A DNA stretch of 64,000 bases from Bacillus_AD sp047238185 (GTDB taxonomy: Bacteria; Bacillota; Bacilli; Bacillales; DSM-1321): the NCBI RefSeq assembly GCF_047238185.1, contig NZ_JBDFMI010000006.1:620001-684000 (forward strand), in the 5' to 3' direction. Shown in pieces: positions 23,656-32,884 of the stretch. The translations under genes were made by a program, and so were the position numbers. The notes beneath the pieces are model-generated. The model was not told the DNA's origin, searched no databases, and saw only the letters and a list, made by a program, of their open reading frames with translations. The stretch's first letter is position 1, and every line of letters starts with the position of its first letter.

Positions 23656-23727
23656 TGACCCGTACGGGATTCGAACCCGTGTTACCGCCGTGAAAGGGCG
23701 GTGTCTTAACCGCTTGACCAACGGGCC
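23656..23727 (-). tRNA. tRNA-Glu (TTC)
   Basis: A 72-base cloverleaf on the minus strand begins GGCCCGTTGGTC and has anticodon TTC in CCCTTTCACGG. The T-loop is GTTCGAATC. The CCA end is not encoded (TCA follows the discriminator). It is downstream of tRNA-Met in one transcript. Confidence 0.95.
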
Positions 23728-23739
23728 AAATGAATAATA

Positions 23740-23816
23740 TGGTAGCGGCGGAGGGGATCGAACCCCCGACCTCACGGGTATGAACCGTACGCTCTAGCCA
23801 GCTGAGCTACACCGCC
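23740..23816 (-). tRNA. tRNA-Met (CAT)
   Basis: A 77-base cloverleaf on the minus strand with encoded CCA. The anticodon loop TTCATAC carries CAT. G1-T72 pairing and the sequence GGCGGTGTAGCTCAG fit the elongator type. A CAT anticodon could in principle be an isoleucine tRNA modified by TilS, but the body matches Bacillus tRNA-Met. Confidence 0.9.
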
Positions 23817-23849
23817 ATATGTTGTTTGCTCTGTTTGAGCACAAGTTAT

Positions 23850-23878
23850 ATCTTACATAGCTATTTATCTTTTGTCAA
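23850..23878 (-). promoter_or_regulatory. Sigma-A promoter of the tRNA-Met/Glu unit
   Basis: On the minus strand TTGACA (23878-23873), 17 bases, then TAAGAT (23855-23850). The start would lie about 25 bases before the tRNA-Met 5' end. The remaining sequence to spoIIE (23879-24060) shows no gene. Confidence 0.75.
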
Positions 23879-24068
23879 CGACTAGATGAAAAAAATAAAT
23901 TTTCGGATTTTTTGCCGTAAGCTGGCAAGAAAAACATGTTCAAAAAAATATGCATGTGTTTTTCCTGTATGGATAGCTAAAATTCTCCCTTTCTCTTAAT
24001 AGCCCCATACCATCGGGCTTTCATAAGGCTTCTCATCTTGTACATAATTGCCTTAATATACGGAATCG

Positions 24069-24134
24069 CGTCGAACATTTCTCTTTTCGGGTTTCTACAT
24101 TACGACAAAAAAAAAGGACAAGCCTCTCTATAAT
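24069..24134 (+). promoter_or_regulatory. Spo0A-type sigma-A promoter of spoIIE
   Basis: TATAAT at 24129-24134 has a -35-like ACGACA at 24102-24107, a spacer of 21 bases. The same abnormal spacing is characteristic of Spo0A-activated spoIIE and spoIIG promoters in B. subtilis. Near-matches to the 0A box TGTCGAA are CGTCGAA at 24069-24075 and, inverted, TACGACA at 24101-24107, the latter overlapping the -35 as expected. Confidence 0.7.
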
Positions 24135-24173
24135 AAAAAACATGAAAGAGACAAATCGATTAGGAGTGAGGAA

Positions 24174-26648
24174 ATGGAAAAGGCTGAACAAAATGTATTG
24201 GAACCGACAAGTGAATTACAACTGAGGTATGCAGGAGAGCATGCAAAGAAGTGGATGTCGACCTTGCGGAAAAAAACGGAGGATCTTTTATTTCAACGCG
24301 GACTGTTCCTGAGTGTTATCGGGTTTCTTCTCGGACGGGCGCTTATTCTATCACAGCTTGCCCCGTTTGCTCTGCCATTCTTCGCTTCTGTATATTTGTT
24401 GCGGAGAAACAAAGCGCCTTACGCACTAATTGGCCTTTTGGCAGGTTCGGCTACTATCCATATGATGAATAGTGTCAGCATTTTCGCCGGAGCCATTATT
24501 TTCATGCTGCTGTATAAGGCAAGGGAGCCTTCACTCACTAATCAGTTCAAGCTGGCATCGTTCTATGTATTCCTCTCGTTGGGGATGACCAACACAGCTA
24601 TCCAATACGCAGAAAACCGGCATCTTGTTCCATATGACGGAATGATGATTGTTATTGAGGCTGGGCTGGCTGCTATCCTTACTCTTATATTCATGCAATG
24701 CATACCACTCATTTCATTTAAGAAACGAACTAGATCCCTTAAAACGGAAGAAGTAGTCAGTGTAATCATTCTACTTGCTTCGATTATGACCGGAACAATT
24801 GGCTGGTCCTTATATGGTGTTTCCTTTGAACATATTATTTCCCGTTATTTAGTCCTTGTGTTTTCATTGGCAGGAGGAGCTGCTATCGGATCTACTGTTG
24901 GCGTAGTGACGGGATTGATATTCAGCCTTGCAAGCGTTGCGACACTTTTTCAGATGAGTTTATTGGCTTTTTCGGGCTTGCTCGGAGGCCTTTTGAAGGA
25001 CGGAAAAAAAATAGGTGCGGCCCTCGGACTGTTAATCGCAACAGTCTTGATCGGCCTATATGGGGAAGGAAGCAGCAATTTATTAATCACTGTGTATGAA
25101 TCGGTAGGCGCTATCTGCCTGTTTATGCTGACGCCATCTGCCTTGATCGAAAAGGTAGCCAAACATATTCCGGGCACACTTGAGTATTCCAATGAGCAGC
25201 AAAAATATATGAGAAAGATGAGGGATGTTACTGCACAGCGGGTCGCACAATTTTCAAATGTATTCGAAGCCTTGTCGGACAGTTTCAAGCAAATGGATGA
25301 TTGGAACAAGGACGACGATGAAGTGAGAGAATTTGATTTTTTCCTCAGTAATGTGACAGAGAAAACATGCCAAATGTGTTCACGAAAAGAGCATTGCTGG
25401 GCAAAGAATTTCCAATATACGTACGATAGCATGCAAACCATTGCCAACGAGCTAAGTGCCAATGATATGCAGCTTTCATCCAAAACGGAAAGGGAGTGGG
25501 TTAAGCATTGTCCGACTAGGAATAAAAAAGTAGTGGATGCCATAGGGCAAGAGTTATCTGTTTACCATGCGAACCAAAAATTGAAGAAGCAAGTGAAGGA
25601 CAGCCGCCGATTGGTTGCAGACCAATTGAAGGGGGTTTCTGAAGTGATGTACGATTTCGCCAAGGAAATCCAACGTGAGCGCAAAAACCATTATGTCCAA
25701 GAAGAACAAATTTTGGAGGCGATATCCGATTTTGGCATCCAACTGGGGAGTGTTGAAATCTATAATCTGGAGACTGGAAATGTAGATATTGATATGAAAT
25801 TGCCTTATTACCAGGACAGGGGGGAATGTGAAAAAATAATAGCACCGATTTTATCGGATATTTTAGGGGAAACAATTATTGTTGCTGTGGAGGATTGCGA
25901 GACCGAAAATGGATCGTGCTTTGCGAATTTTAGGTCTGCACAACGCTTTACAGTAGTAACCGGCAGCGCCCATGCTGCAAAAGGGGGAGGTTTGGTATCC
26001 GGAGATAGTTATACGACGATGGAATTGGGTGCAGGGAAATATGCCTTGGCCATCAGTGATGGAATGGGCAATGGGGAAAGGGCCCACATTGAAAGTACAG
26101 AGACATTGATGCTTCTGCAAAAGATCCTATTATCCGGTATTGAAGAAAAGATTGCTATTAAATCAGTCAACTCTATTCTTTCTTTGCGGACTACAGATGA
26201 AATTTTTTCGACACTTGATTTAGCCATGGTTGATTTGCACGATGCAAAGGCTAAATTTCTAAAGATATGTTCTACACCTAGCTTTGTCAAACGGGGCGAC
26301 CGTGTATTCAAAATAGAATCAAGCAATCTGCCAATCGGTTTTATGGAAGATTTGGATGTAGACGTTGTTTGCGAGCAGCTGAAGGCGGAGGATTTATTGA
26401 TCATGATGAGTGATGGGATTTTGGAAGGGCTGGAAAGTGTACAGAATCCGGAGTTTTGGATGAAACGAAAAATAAAAGAGATGCAAACGGACGATCCGCA
26501 GGCCATTGCCGATTGCATTCTGGAGGAGGTTATTAGATCAACTGGTTATATCAATGACGATATGACTGTAGTAGTGGCGAAAATCAAGCATAATACGCCG
26601 AGGTGGTCGGCCATACCGGTTTCATCTCTCCGCAAAAAAGCGCAGTAA
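24174..26648 (+). CDS. spoIIE: Stage II sporulation protein E, PP2C-type phosphatase
   Basis: SpoIIE localises to the asymmetric septum with FtsZ and dephosphorylates SpoIIAA, releasing sigma-F in the forespore. The 824-residue product has the three expected parts: an N-terminal membrane region with about ten segments (about 40-320), a central FtsZ-binding/oligomerisation region with a CxxC-rich patch (TCQMCSRKEHCWAKN), and a C-terminal PPM phosphatase domain with VSGDSYTTMELG, LAISDGMGNGERA and MMSDGILEGL carrying the metal-binding aspartates. The ATG at 24174 follows TAGGAGTGAGG. Transcription is likely from the Spo0A-type promoter upstream. Confidence 0.98.
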   Translation: MEKAEQNVLEPTSELQLRYAGEHAKKWMSTLRKKTEDLLFQRGLFLSVIGFLLGRALILSQLAPFALPFFASVYLLRRNKAPYALIGLLAGSATIHMMNSVSIFAGAIIFMLLYKAREPSLTNQFKLASFYVFLSLGMTNTAIQYAENRHLVPYDGMMIVIEAGLAAILTLIFMQCIPLISFKKRTRSLKTEEVVSVIILLASIMTGTIGWSLYGVSFEHIISRYLVLVFSLAGGAAIGSTVGVVTGLIFSLASVATLFQMSLLAFSGLLGGLLKDGKKIGAALGLLIATVLIGLYGEGSSNLLITVYESVGAICLFMLTPSALIEKVAKHIPGTLEYSNEQQKYMRKMRDVTAQRVAQFSNVFEALSDSFKQMDDWNKDDDEVREFDFFLSNVTEKTCQMCSRKEHCWAKNFQYTYDSMQTIANELSANDMQLSSKTEREWVKHCPTRNKKVVDAIGQELSVYHANQKLKKQVKDSRRLVADQLKGVSEVMYDFAKEIQRERKNHYVQEEQILEAISDFGIQLGSVEIYNLETGNVDIDMKLPYYQDRGECEKIIAPILSDILGETIIVAVEDCETENGSCFANFRSAQRFTVVTGSAHAAKGGGLVSGDSYTTMELGAGKYALAISDGMGNGERAHIESTETLMLLQKILLSGIEEKIAIKSVNSILSLRTTDEIFSTLDLAMVDLHDAKAKFLKICSTPSFVKRGDRVFKIESSNLPIGFMEDLDVDVVCEQLKAEDLLIMMSDGILEGLESVQNPEFWMKRKIKEMQTDDPQAIADCILEEVIRSTGYINDDMTVVVAKIKHNTPRWSAIPVSSLRKKAQ

Positions 26649-26670
26649 GGGTATAGCGCTTTTCTTTTTT
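26635..26670 (+). terminator. Intrinsic terminator at the end of spoIIE
   Basis: AAAAGCGC and GCGCTTTT form an 8-bp stem followed by CTTTTTT. The left arm overlaps the last spoIIE codons. Confidence 0.8.
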
Positions 26671-26712
26671 GGCGATGATGGTACTAAACAAAGCCAGGAA
26701 AGGGAGATCGCC

Positions 26713-27450
26713 ATGAAACCCAGTACATTAAAGCAAATCCTATTAATTACCGATGGTTGCTCCAACCAAGGGCAAGATCCGGCGGCAATGGCTGCTCTTG
26801 CAAGAGAACAAGGCATTACTGTCAATGTAATCGGCGTAGTGGAGAATGACCAGATTGATGAACAGGGACTGAAGGAAATAGAAGCTATAGCAGCTTCAGG
26901 AGGCGGCGTGAGCCAGGTTGTATATGCCCAGTCCCTTTCGCAAACAGTACAGATGGTGACAAGGAAAGCGATGACAACTACCATTCAGGGAGTCGTCAAT
27001 CAAGAATTAAAGCAAATTTTAGGGCGTAATACATCCATCGAAGACCTTTCGCCTGATAAACGCGGGGAAGTGATCGAAGTGGTGGATGAATTGAGTGAAA
27101 TATCGGCCTTGGAAGTGTTGGTGCTTGTTGATACAAGTGCGAGCATGAAGCATAAGCTTCCTACAGTGAAAGAATCATTAATTGATCTGTCTATTTCTTT
27201 AAATGCAAGAATAGGCGAAAACAAATTCTCCGTTTTTATATTTCCCGGGAAAAAGAATGATGTCGAAAAACTGCTGGATTGGACGCCGAAGCTCGACTCT
27301 TTATCGAAGGTGTTTACCAAGTTGACGCCTAGAGGCATTACGCCCACCGGTCCGGCTTTGAGCGAAGCAGTCCGCTATTTCGGCAAAAAAAGGTCCCTAA
27401 GGAGATTGCTTTCCAATGATGATGAATCATTCTATGAAGAATCAATGTAG
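26713..27450 (+). CDS. yabS: VWA-domain protein YabS
   Basis: The 245-residue product has a von Willebrand A-like fold with a MIDAS-type DTSASMKHK at about 139 and a first strand ending LLITDGCSNQG. YabS is a sporulation-associated protein of unknown function in B. subtilis, always next to the kinase gene yabT. The ATG at 26713 follows AAAGGGAG. The 3' end overlaps yabT by 35 bases, so expression of the two is coupled. VWA domains usually mediate protein binding; a kinase-partner role is only an inference from context. Confidence 0.88.
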   Translation: MKPSTLKQILLITDGCSNQGQDPAAMAALAREQGITVNVIGVVENDQIDEQGLKEIEAIAASGGGVSQVVYAQSLSQTVQMVTRKAMTTTIQGVVNQELKQILGRNTSIEDLSPDKRGEVIEVVDELSEISALEVLVLVDTSASMKHKLPTVKESLIDLSISLNARIGENKFSVFIFPGKKNDVEKLLDWTPKLDSLSKVFTKLTPRGITPTGPALSEAVRYFGKKRSLRRLLSNDDESFYEESM

Positions 27451-28387
27451 AGTAGCTCCTGGCTCGACGATTCAAGGCAAATGGAACAAGCATGAATATA
27501 CGATCTACAGGGAATTAGGCGCAGGAGCAAATGGAGTTGTTTATTTAGCGGACTTTAACGGGACGAAGGTTGCTCTGAAATTAAGCGATAATCATGCGGG
27601 GATTGCATCAGAAATGAATGTCTTGAAATCTTTTTCCAAGGTCCAAGGGTTTTCCCTCGGGCCTTATTTATTACACGGAGATGATTGGGTCAAGAAGGGG
27701 GGGACGATTCCTTTTTATGTAATGGAATATATTCATGGTGAGGAGCTGCTGCCCTTTGTCGAAAAAAGGGGGAAGGATTGGATGGAGGCCTTGCTATTGC
27801 AGCTTCTGACCAATCTGGAGCATCTTCACGCATCCGGTTGGGTATTTGGCGATTTGAAGCCGGAGAACCTACTGGTCACTTTTCCCGCGCACCGAATCCG
27901 ATGTGTGGATGTCGGGGGGACAACACCTGTAGGAAGGTCTATTAAAGAATTCACAGAGTTCTTTGACCGCGGTTATTGGGGAATGGGTTCGCGCAGAGCG
28001 GAGCCTTCATATGACTTGTTCGCTGTAGCCATGATCTTTATCAATGCGTACTTTCCGGACCGGTTTTCAAAGCAACAAGGAAAGCCAAATCAATTGGAAA
28101 AAGCGATAACCGAAACGGCTGGGCTGCGGGAATATAAACTGGTCCTTTTAAGGGCTTTGGCAGGAAAATATCAAGGCGCTGCAGAGATGAGGGCTGAATT
28201 ATTGGATACAATCCAAAAAAGAACAGATGGCAAGCATAGCCCATCCCCGCAAAGCCAGGGTACAACTGGGAAAAGAACGACGAGACAGAGAAAGAAAAAA
28301 AGAACCGGCTTTGCGGAAACACTATTTCTGCTGTTGGTGATCTGCTGTTTGTATGGACTGTATATATACAGTCACATGATCGGCTAG
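27416..28387 (+). CDS. yabT: Hanks-type serine/threonine kinase YabT
   Basis: YabT is a septum-located Ser/Thr kinase of sporulating cells that is activated by DNA and phosphorylates RecA in B. subtilis. The 323-residue product has the glycine loop LGAGANGVVYLA, lysine in VALKLSD, a catalytic loop GDLKPEN and a DVGG in place of the usual DFG. A basic linker (TTRQRKKKRTG) follows the kinase domain and matches the DNA-binding region described for YabT. A single C-terminal membrane segment (about 299-318) lacks an extracellular sensor. Several ATGs are possible at 27416-27422; AAGGAGA precedes them. It overlaps yabS. Confidence 0.92.
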   Translation: MMMNHSMKNQCRVAPGSTIQGKWNKHEYTIYRELGAGANGVVYLADFNGTKVALKLSDNHAGIASEMNVLKSFSKVQGFSLGPYLLHGDDWVKKGGTIPFYVMEYIHGEELLPFVEKRGKDWMEALLLQLLTNLEHLHASGWVFGDLKPENLLVTFPAHRIRCVDVGGTTPVGRSIKEFTEFFDRGYWGMGSRRAEPSYDLFAVAMIFINAYFPDRFSKQQGKPNQLEKAITETAGLREYKLVLLRALAGKYQGAAEMRAELLDTIQKRTDGKHSPSPQSQGTTGKRTTRQRKKKRTGFAETLFLLLVICCLYGLYIYSHMIG

Positions 28388-28459
28388 CAGTAAAAATGGA
28401 AAAGAAGGAGAGTGTGAAAAACCTTCAGGTTTCAATATCTTGAATTTTTTTCTTTTCTT

Positions 28460-28488
28460 TTGGAAAAAGTGATTCTATACAGTAAAAT
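28460..28488 (+). promoter_or_regulatory. Sigma-A promoter of tilS-hpt
   Basis: TTGGAA at 28460-28465, 17 bases, TAAAAT at 28483-28488. It lies 69 bases before tilS. Confidence 0.55.
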
Positions 28489-28556
28489 AAATGGTAGAAA
28501 GAAAAGGATAGCCATAAGCTTTAAAGAGTGGCTTATATGGGTAAAGGGAGTTTGTC

Positions 28557-29930
28557 ATGTTAAAACATAAGGCACTGTATAGCATCAAGAAGCACCAGTT
28601 GTTCAGTCAAGGTGAAAGTGTCCTGGTTGGAGTATCTGGAGGTCCAGATTCGCTGGCTTTACTGCATTTCATGGACAGCATCCGGGACCAATACGGATTG
28701 CGGCTCAGGGTGGCCCATGTCGACCATATGTTCCGCGGGGACCAATCATTTGGGGATTACCTCTTTGTAAAAGATGCATGTGAATCTTTCGGTATTCCGT
28801 TTGACGGCGCCCGGATCGATGTCACGGCATATCTGAAGGAAACGGGCAAGAGTTCACAGATAGGCGCACGTGAATGCAGGTATAATCATTTTGAAAGCAT
28901 CATGAAACAGCACAATATACATAAATTAGTATTGGGCCATCACGGCGACGATCAAATGGAAACGATGCTTATGCGATTGACAAGAGGCGCGACAGGGAGT
29001 GCCAGGGCAGGGATAGCGAGCAAAAGGGATTTTCCCGGGTATACGATTGTACGCCCATTCTTATGGGCAAGCAGGGATGAAATCGAGTCTTATTGCCGCG
29101 AGAACAGCCTTGAACCTAGATGGGATGAAAGCAATGATAAGCTGGTATATACCAGAAATCGATTCCGCCATCAAGTGCTGCCTTTCCTGAAAAAAGAAAA
29201 CCCGAAAGCCAATGAACACTTTCAACTTTTCAGTGAAGAATTATTAGAGGATGAGGCCTTTTTGCTGTCTTTGGCAGAAGAAAAACTAGATTCATTCTGG
29301 GTGAAGGGACAGAACGAATCAAAGATTGAAATTCCTGCTTTTATACAAATGTCAAAGCCTTTACAAAGAAGAGCTATTCAACTAATATTAAACTATCTTT
29401 ATTTTGAAAGACTTGAAGAACTATCCGCAACTCATATTGAATCAGTGATTAACCTTTTTTACCATTCTCACCCATCCGGTGAAATACATTTGCCAGCAAA
29501 TCTAAAAGTCAAGAAATCGTATGATTGGTGTACTTTTTCATTTGGAGAGCAAGTGGTTGAGCCATATTCCTTCACTTTACATATCCCAGGAGAATTAATA
29601 CTTCCGAATGGATGTACGATCCAAGCCCATAATTGGTATGAGGGGGCTGGCCAGGGAAACGACTCTTTTACGTTGGATCCACAACGAACTCATTTTCCCT
29701 TGACTGTCCGCACCAGAAAAAATGGCGATCGTATTAAATTGAAAGGCTTAAATGGAACGAAAAAGGTAAAAGATATCTTTATTGATCAAAAAATCCCTTT
29801 GGCTGAAAGGGCGAATTGGCCACTGGTGGTTGATGATAATCAAGAAATCCTTTGGATTCCTGGTTTAAAGAAATCATTTCAAGAGGCCGCAGAGGGAAAT
29901 AAGTCTTTCATAACGTTAAAATATGTGTAG
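28557..29930 (+). CDS. tilS: tRNA(Ile)-lysidine synthetase
   Basis: TilS converts the wobble cytidine of the CAT-anticodon isoleucine tRNA to lysidine, an essential modification. The 457-residue product has the PP-loop SGGPDS at 27-32, the VDHMFRG region with GARECRY, GHHGDDQMETMLMRLTRG, and the C-terminal TilS domain with TVRTRKNGDRIKLKGLNGTKKVKDIFID. The ATG lies behind AAAGGGAG. hpt follows after 30 bases. In B. subtilis TilS and HprT form a complex that also acts on ftsH transcription, consistent with the conserved gene order here. Confidence 0.97.
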   Translation: MLKHKALYSIKKHQLFSQGESVLVGVSGGPDSLALLHFMDSIRDQYGLRLRVAHVDHMFRGDQSFGDYLFVKDACESFGIPFDGARIDVTAYLKETGKSSQIGARECRYNHFESIMKQHNIHKLVLGHHGDDQMETMLMRLTRGATGSARAGIASKRDFPGYTIVRPFLWASRDEIESYCRENSLEPRWDESNDKLVYTRNRFRHQVLPFLKKENPKANEHFQLFSEELLEDEAFLLSLAEEKLDSFWVKGQNESKIEIPAFIQMSKPLQRRAIQLILNYLYFERLEELSATHIESVINLFYHSHPSGEIHLPANLKVKKSYDWCTFSFGEQVVEPYSFTLHIPGELILPNGCTIQAHNWYEGAGQGNDSFTLDPQRTHFPLTVRTRKNGDRIKLKGLNGTKKVKDIFIDQKIPLAERANWPLVVDDNQEILWIPGLKKSFQEAAEGNKSFITLKYV

Positions 29931-29960
29931 AATTCGTTCTTCTAGGAGGAAAGCAGTATA

Positions 29961-30506
29961 ATGAGCTTGCACAATGAAATTGAAGAAGTGCTAATTAGTG
30001 AAGAAGAGATCCAAAAGAAAATTCGTGAGTTAGGCCAAGAATTAACGGAAGAATACCAAGATAAGTTTCCGTTGGCAATCGGCGTTTTAAAAGGGGCTAT
30101 GCCTTTCATGGCCGATTTGTTCAAAAGAGTCGATACCCATCTGGAAATGGACTTCATGGATGTTTCTAGCTACGGAAACTCCACAGTATCATCAGGCGAA
30201 GTAAAAATTATCAAGGATTTAAACACGTCTGTAGAGGGTAGAGATATACTGATTGTCGAAGATATCATCGATAGTGGTTTAACATTAAGCTATTTAGTGG
30301 AACTATTCCGTTATAGAAAAGCTAAAAGTATTAAAATTGTTACATTGCTTGATAAGCCTACTGGAAGAAAGAGCGATATTAAAGCCGATTATGTTGGTTT
30401 CATCGTTCCGGATGCTTTTGTGGTGGGATATGGTCTGGACTTTGCGGAAAGATACCGCAACCTGCCATATATCGGTGTTTTAAAGCCGGAAATATACCAA
30501 AACTAA
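29961..30506 (+). CDS. hpt: Hypoxanthine-guanine phosphoribosyltransferase
   Basis: Hpt salvages hypoxanthine and guanine to IMP and GMP using PRPP. The 181-residue product has the PRPP motif VEDIIDSGLT at 99-108, the flexible loop SSYGNSTVSSG and the base-contacting DYVGFIVPDAFVVGYGLD near the C-terminus. It has a strong ribosome-binding site (AGGAGG at 29945). It lies between tilS and ftsH in the conserved order and shares the tilS transcript; it adds to the purine-related genes of the window (purR, prs). Confidence 0.97.
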   Translation: MSLHNEIEEVLISEEEIQKKIRELGQELTEEYQDKFPLAIGVLKGAMPFMADLFKRVDTHLEMDFMDVSSYGNSTVSSGEVKIIKDLNTSVEGRDILIVEDIIDSGLTLSYLVELFRYRKAKSIKIVTLLDKPTGRKSDIKADYVGFIVPDAFVVGYGLDFAERYRNLPYIGVLKPEIYQN

Positions 30507-30554
30507 GCTGATGGAAATTATATAAATGTACAGTCTGAAATGTATGTAAATTAA

Positions 30555-30584
30555 TTGAAACATAATGATTTACTATGGTACTAT
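30555..30584 (+). promoter_or_regulatory. Sigma-A promoter of ftsH
   Basis: TTGAAA at 30555-30560, an 18-base spacer and TACTAT at 30579-30584 with an extended -10 TG at 30576-30577. Confidence 0.65.
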
Positions 30585-30618
30585 TTTACTTATTCGTGAC
30601 TGTGGGAGGAGGTAAGGA

Positions 30619-32673
30619 ATGAATCGGATCTTCCGTAATACCATTTTCTATTTATTGATCCTTTTGGTCATTATTGGTATTGTGAGTCTTTTCACCAACA
30701 ATAATGAAGCTGATAAAGATATAAGCCAAAATCAATTCATCAATTACTTGAATGAAGGCAAAGTTAAGAATTTCACCTTACAGCCTGAGAGCGGCGTCTA
30801 TTCAGTCCAAGGACAATTAAAGGATGCTAAAAAAGGTGAGGTTTTCTCTTCTTTCGTTGTTAACAGCGATTCAACAATGAAAGATATCCATGATGCTGTC
30901 GATAAAACCGGCGCTGAAATGAAAGTTCTGAAGGCGAAGGAAACAAGCGGCTGGGTTACATTCCTGACAGGGATTATTCCATTCATCATCATGTTTGTCC
31001 TCTTCTTCTTCTTACTGAACCAAGCTCAAGGCGGCGGAGGCCGTGTGATGAACTTCGGTAAGAGTAAAGCTAAGCTATACGATGACCAGAAGAAGAAAGT
31101 CCGTTTCCCGGATGTTGCCGGAGCGGATGAAGAAAAGCAAGAGCTTGTTGAAGTGGTTGAGTTCCTGAAGGACCCTCGCAAGTTTGCCGAAGTCGGCGCG
31201 CGCATTCCTAAAGGCGTGCTTTTAGTGGGACCTCCAGGTACCGGTAAAACATTATTGGCTAGAGCTGTTGCTGGTGAAGCGGGTGTACCTTTCTTCTCCA
31301 TCTCAGGTTCTGACTTCGTTGAGATGTTTGTCGGTGTGGGTGCATCACGTGTTCGTGATTTGTTTGAAAATGCGAAGAAAAATGCGCCTTGTATCATTTT
31401 CATTGATGAAATTGATGCTGTTGGCCGTCAGCGTGGAGCTGGATTAGGCGGAGGCCACGATGAGCGTGAGCAAACCCTGAACCAGTTGCTTGTTGAAATG
31501 GATGGTTTCGGAGTGAACGAAGGAATCATTATCATTGCTGCGACAAATAGACCTGACATCTTGGATCCAGCCTTGCTGCGCCCAGGACGTTTCGATAGAC
31601 AAATCACAGTAGGACGTCCGGATGTCAAAGGCCGTGAAGCTGTATTGCAAGTCCATGCACGCAATAAGCCGCTGGATGATACCGTCGATCTTAAAGCAAT
31701 CGCTACAAGAACGCCTGGTTTCTCTGGGGCCGATTTAGAAAATCTATTGAATGAAGCCGCTCTTGTGGCCGCTCGTCAAAATAAGAAAAAAATTGATATG
31801 GCTGATATTGACGAGGCGACGGACCGTGTTATTGCGGGACCTGCCAAGAAGAATCGTGTCATTTCCAAAAAAGAACGAAATATTGTAGCTTTCCATGAAG
31901 CGGGCCATACGGTTATCGGTATGGTGCTTGATGAGGCTGAAGTAGTCCATAAGGTTACAATTGTTCCGCGTGGCCAAGCTGGCGGATATGCAGTAATGCT
32001 ACCGAAGGAAGACCGTTTCTTCATGACAAAACCGGAGTTATTGGACAAAATTGTCGGATTGCTCGGCGGCCGCGTTGCTGAAGAAATTGTATTCGGTGAA
32101 GTAAGTACCGGTGCACATAATGACTTCCAGCGTGCGACAGCTATTGCACGAAGCATGGTAACTGAATATGGCATGAGCGATAAGCTTGGACCACTGCAAT
32201 TCGGTTCAACTCAAGGCGGCCAAGTATTCCTAGGCCGTGACTTCAATAATGAACAGAATTATTCTGATGCTATCGCTTATGACATTGACCTTGAAGTGCA
32301 ACGTTTCATTAAGGAATCTTATGAAAGAGCTAAGACAATTCTTACTGAAAACCGCGCTAAGCTTGACTTGATTGCCACAACATTGCTTGATGTGGAAACA
32401 TTGGATGCCGATCAAATTAAAGGGCTTTTCGAAAATGGCAAATTGCCGGAACGGAAATACCAAACGTTGAATGGTAAACTTGACTCTGATGATGGCGATA
32501 TCAAAGTGAATATCGGCAAGAAGGATGAAGGAAAAGAGGCGGTTAATCCTCCATTGGATGAACAGTCAGCTCCTGAGATCAATGAAAAACGTGAAGATCA
32601 GGAAACACCTTCTATTCCAGAGGGCAATATGCAAGATAAGCCGAACGGATTTCCAACTGATAGAAAAGAATAA
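30619..32673 (+). CDS. ftsH: ATP-dependent zinc metalloprotease FtsH
   Basis: FtsH is a membrane-anchored AAA+ protease that degrades misassembled membrane proteins and regulatory factors such as Spo0E in B. subtilis. The 684-residue product has membrane segments at about 8-25 and 113-134 flanking an extracytoplasmic domain, Walker A GPPGTGKT near 204, Walker B IIFIDEIDAVG, the second-region-of-homology ATNRPDILDPALLRPGRFDR and the zinc site HEAGH near 426. The C-terminal tail (about 615-684) is acidic and of low complexity, longer than in B. subtilis. Start ATG is behind GGGAGGAGG. A promoter and a strong terminator make it monocistronic. Confidence 0.98.
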   Translation: MNRIFRNTIFYLLILLVIIGIVSLFTNNNEADKDISQNQFINYLNEGKVKNFTLQPESGVYSVQGQLKDAKKGEVFSSFVVNSDSTMKDIHDAVDKTGAEMKVLKAKETSGWVTFLTGIIPFIIMFVLFFFLLNQAQGGGGRVMNFGKSKAKLYDDQKKKVRFPDVAGADEEKQELVEVVEFLKDPRKFAEVGARIPKGVLLVGPPGTGKTLLARAVAGEAGVPFFSISGSDFVEMFVGVGASRVRDLFENAKKNAPCIIFIDEIDAVGRQRGAGLGGGHDEREQTLNQLLVEMDGFGVNEGIIIIAATNRPDILDPALLRPGRFDRQITVGRPDVKGREAVLQVHARNKPLDDTVDLKAIATRTPGFSGADLENLLNEAALVAARQNKKKIDMADIDEATDRVIAGPAKKNRVISKKERNIVAFHEAGHTVIGMVLDEAEVVHKVTIVPRGQAGGYAVMLPKEDRFFMTKPELLDKIVGLLGGRVAEEIVFGEVSTGAHNDFQRATAIARSMVTEYGMSDKLGPLQFGSTQGGQVFLGRDFNNEQNYSDAIAYDIDLEVQRFIKESYERAKTILTENRAKLDLIATTLLDVETLDADQIKGLFENGKLPERKYQTLNGKLDSDDGDIKVNIGKKDEGKEAVNPPLDEQSAPEINEKREDQETPSIPEGNMQDKPNGFPTDRKE

Positions 32674-32686
32674 TCTGTAGGTTAAA

Positions 32687-32720
32687 TAAAACCGGTCCCT
32701 GTTACAGGGACCGGTTTTTC
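32687..32720 (+). terminator. Intrinsic terminator after ftsH
   Basis: AAACCGGTCCCTG and CAGGGACCGGTTT form a perfect 13-bp stem around TTA, followed by TT and C. Confidence 0.88.
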
Positions 32721-32760
32721 GTAGCTTCATTGTATGCATCCCCCGAAAAAAACAAAAAAG

Positions 32761-32772
32761 TGTAACGTTACA
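32761..32772. other. Perfect 12-bp palindrome upstream of coaX
   Basis: TGTAACGTTACA at 32761-32772 is an uninterrupted palindrome 112 bases before coaX and about 67 bases before its candidate -35 region. It could be an operator for an unknown dimeric regulator or chance. Confidence 0.3.
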
Positions 32773-32835
32773 AACTCATGCAACTAAGCAAAATAAGGTA
32801 TGCGGGATTTCAAAATTTCGGTAAAGACATGAGTA

Positions 32836-32844
32836 TGGTATGAT
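32836..32844 (+). promoter_or_regulatory. Possible extended -10 promoter of coaX-hslO
   Basis: TGGTATGAT at 32836-32844 is an extended -10 element with a weak -35. It lies 40 bases before coaX. Confidence 0.45.
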
Positions 32845-32884
32845 GTGAAGGTGCAAAGATGAATTCGTAAAAAGTGGTGAGAAA

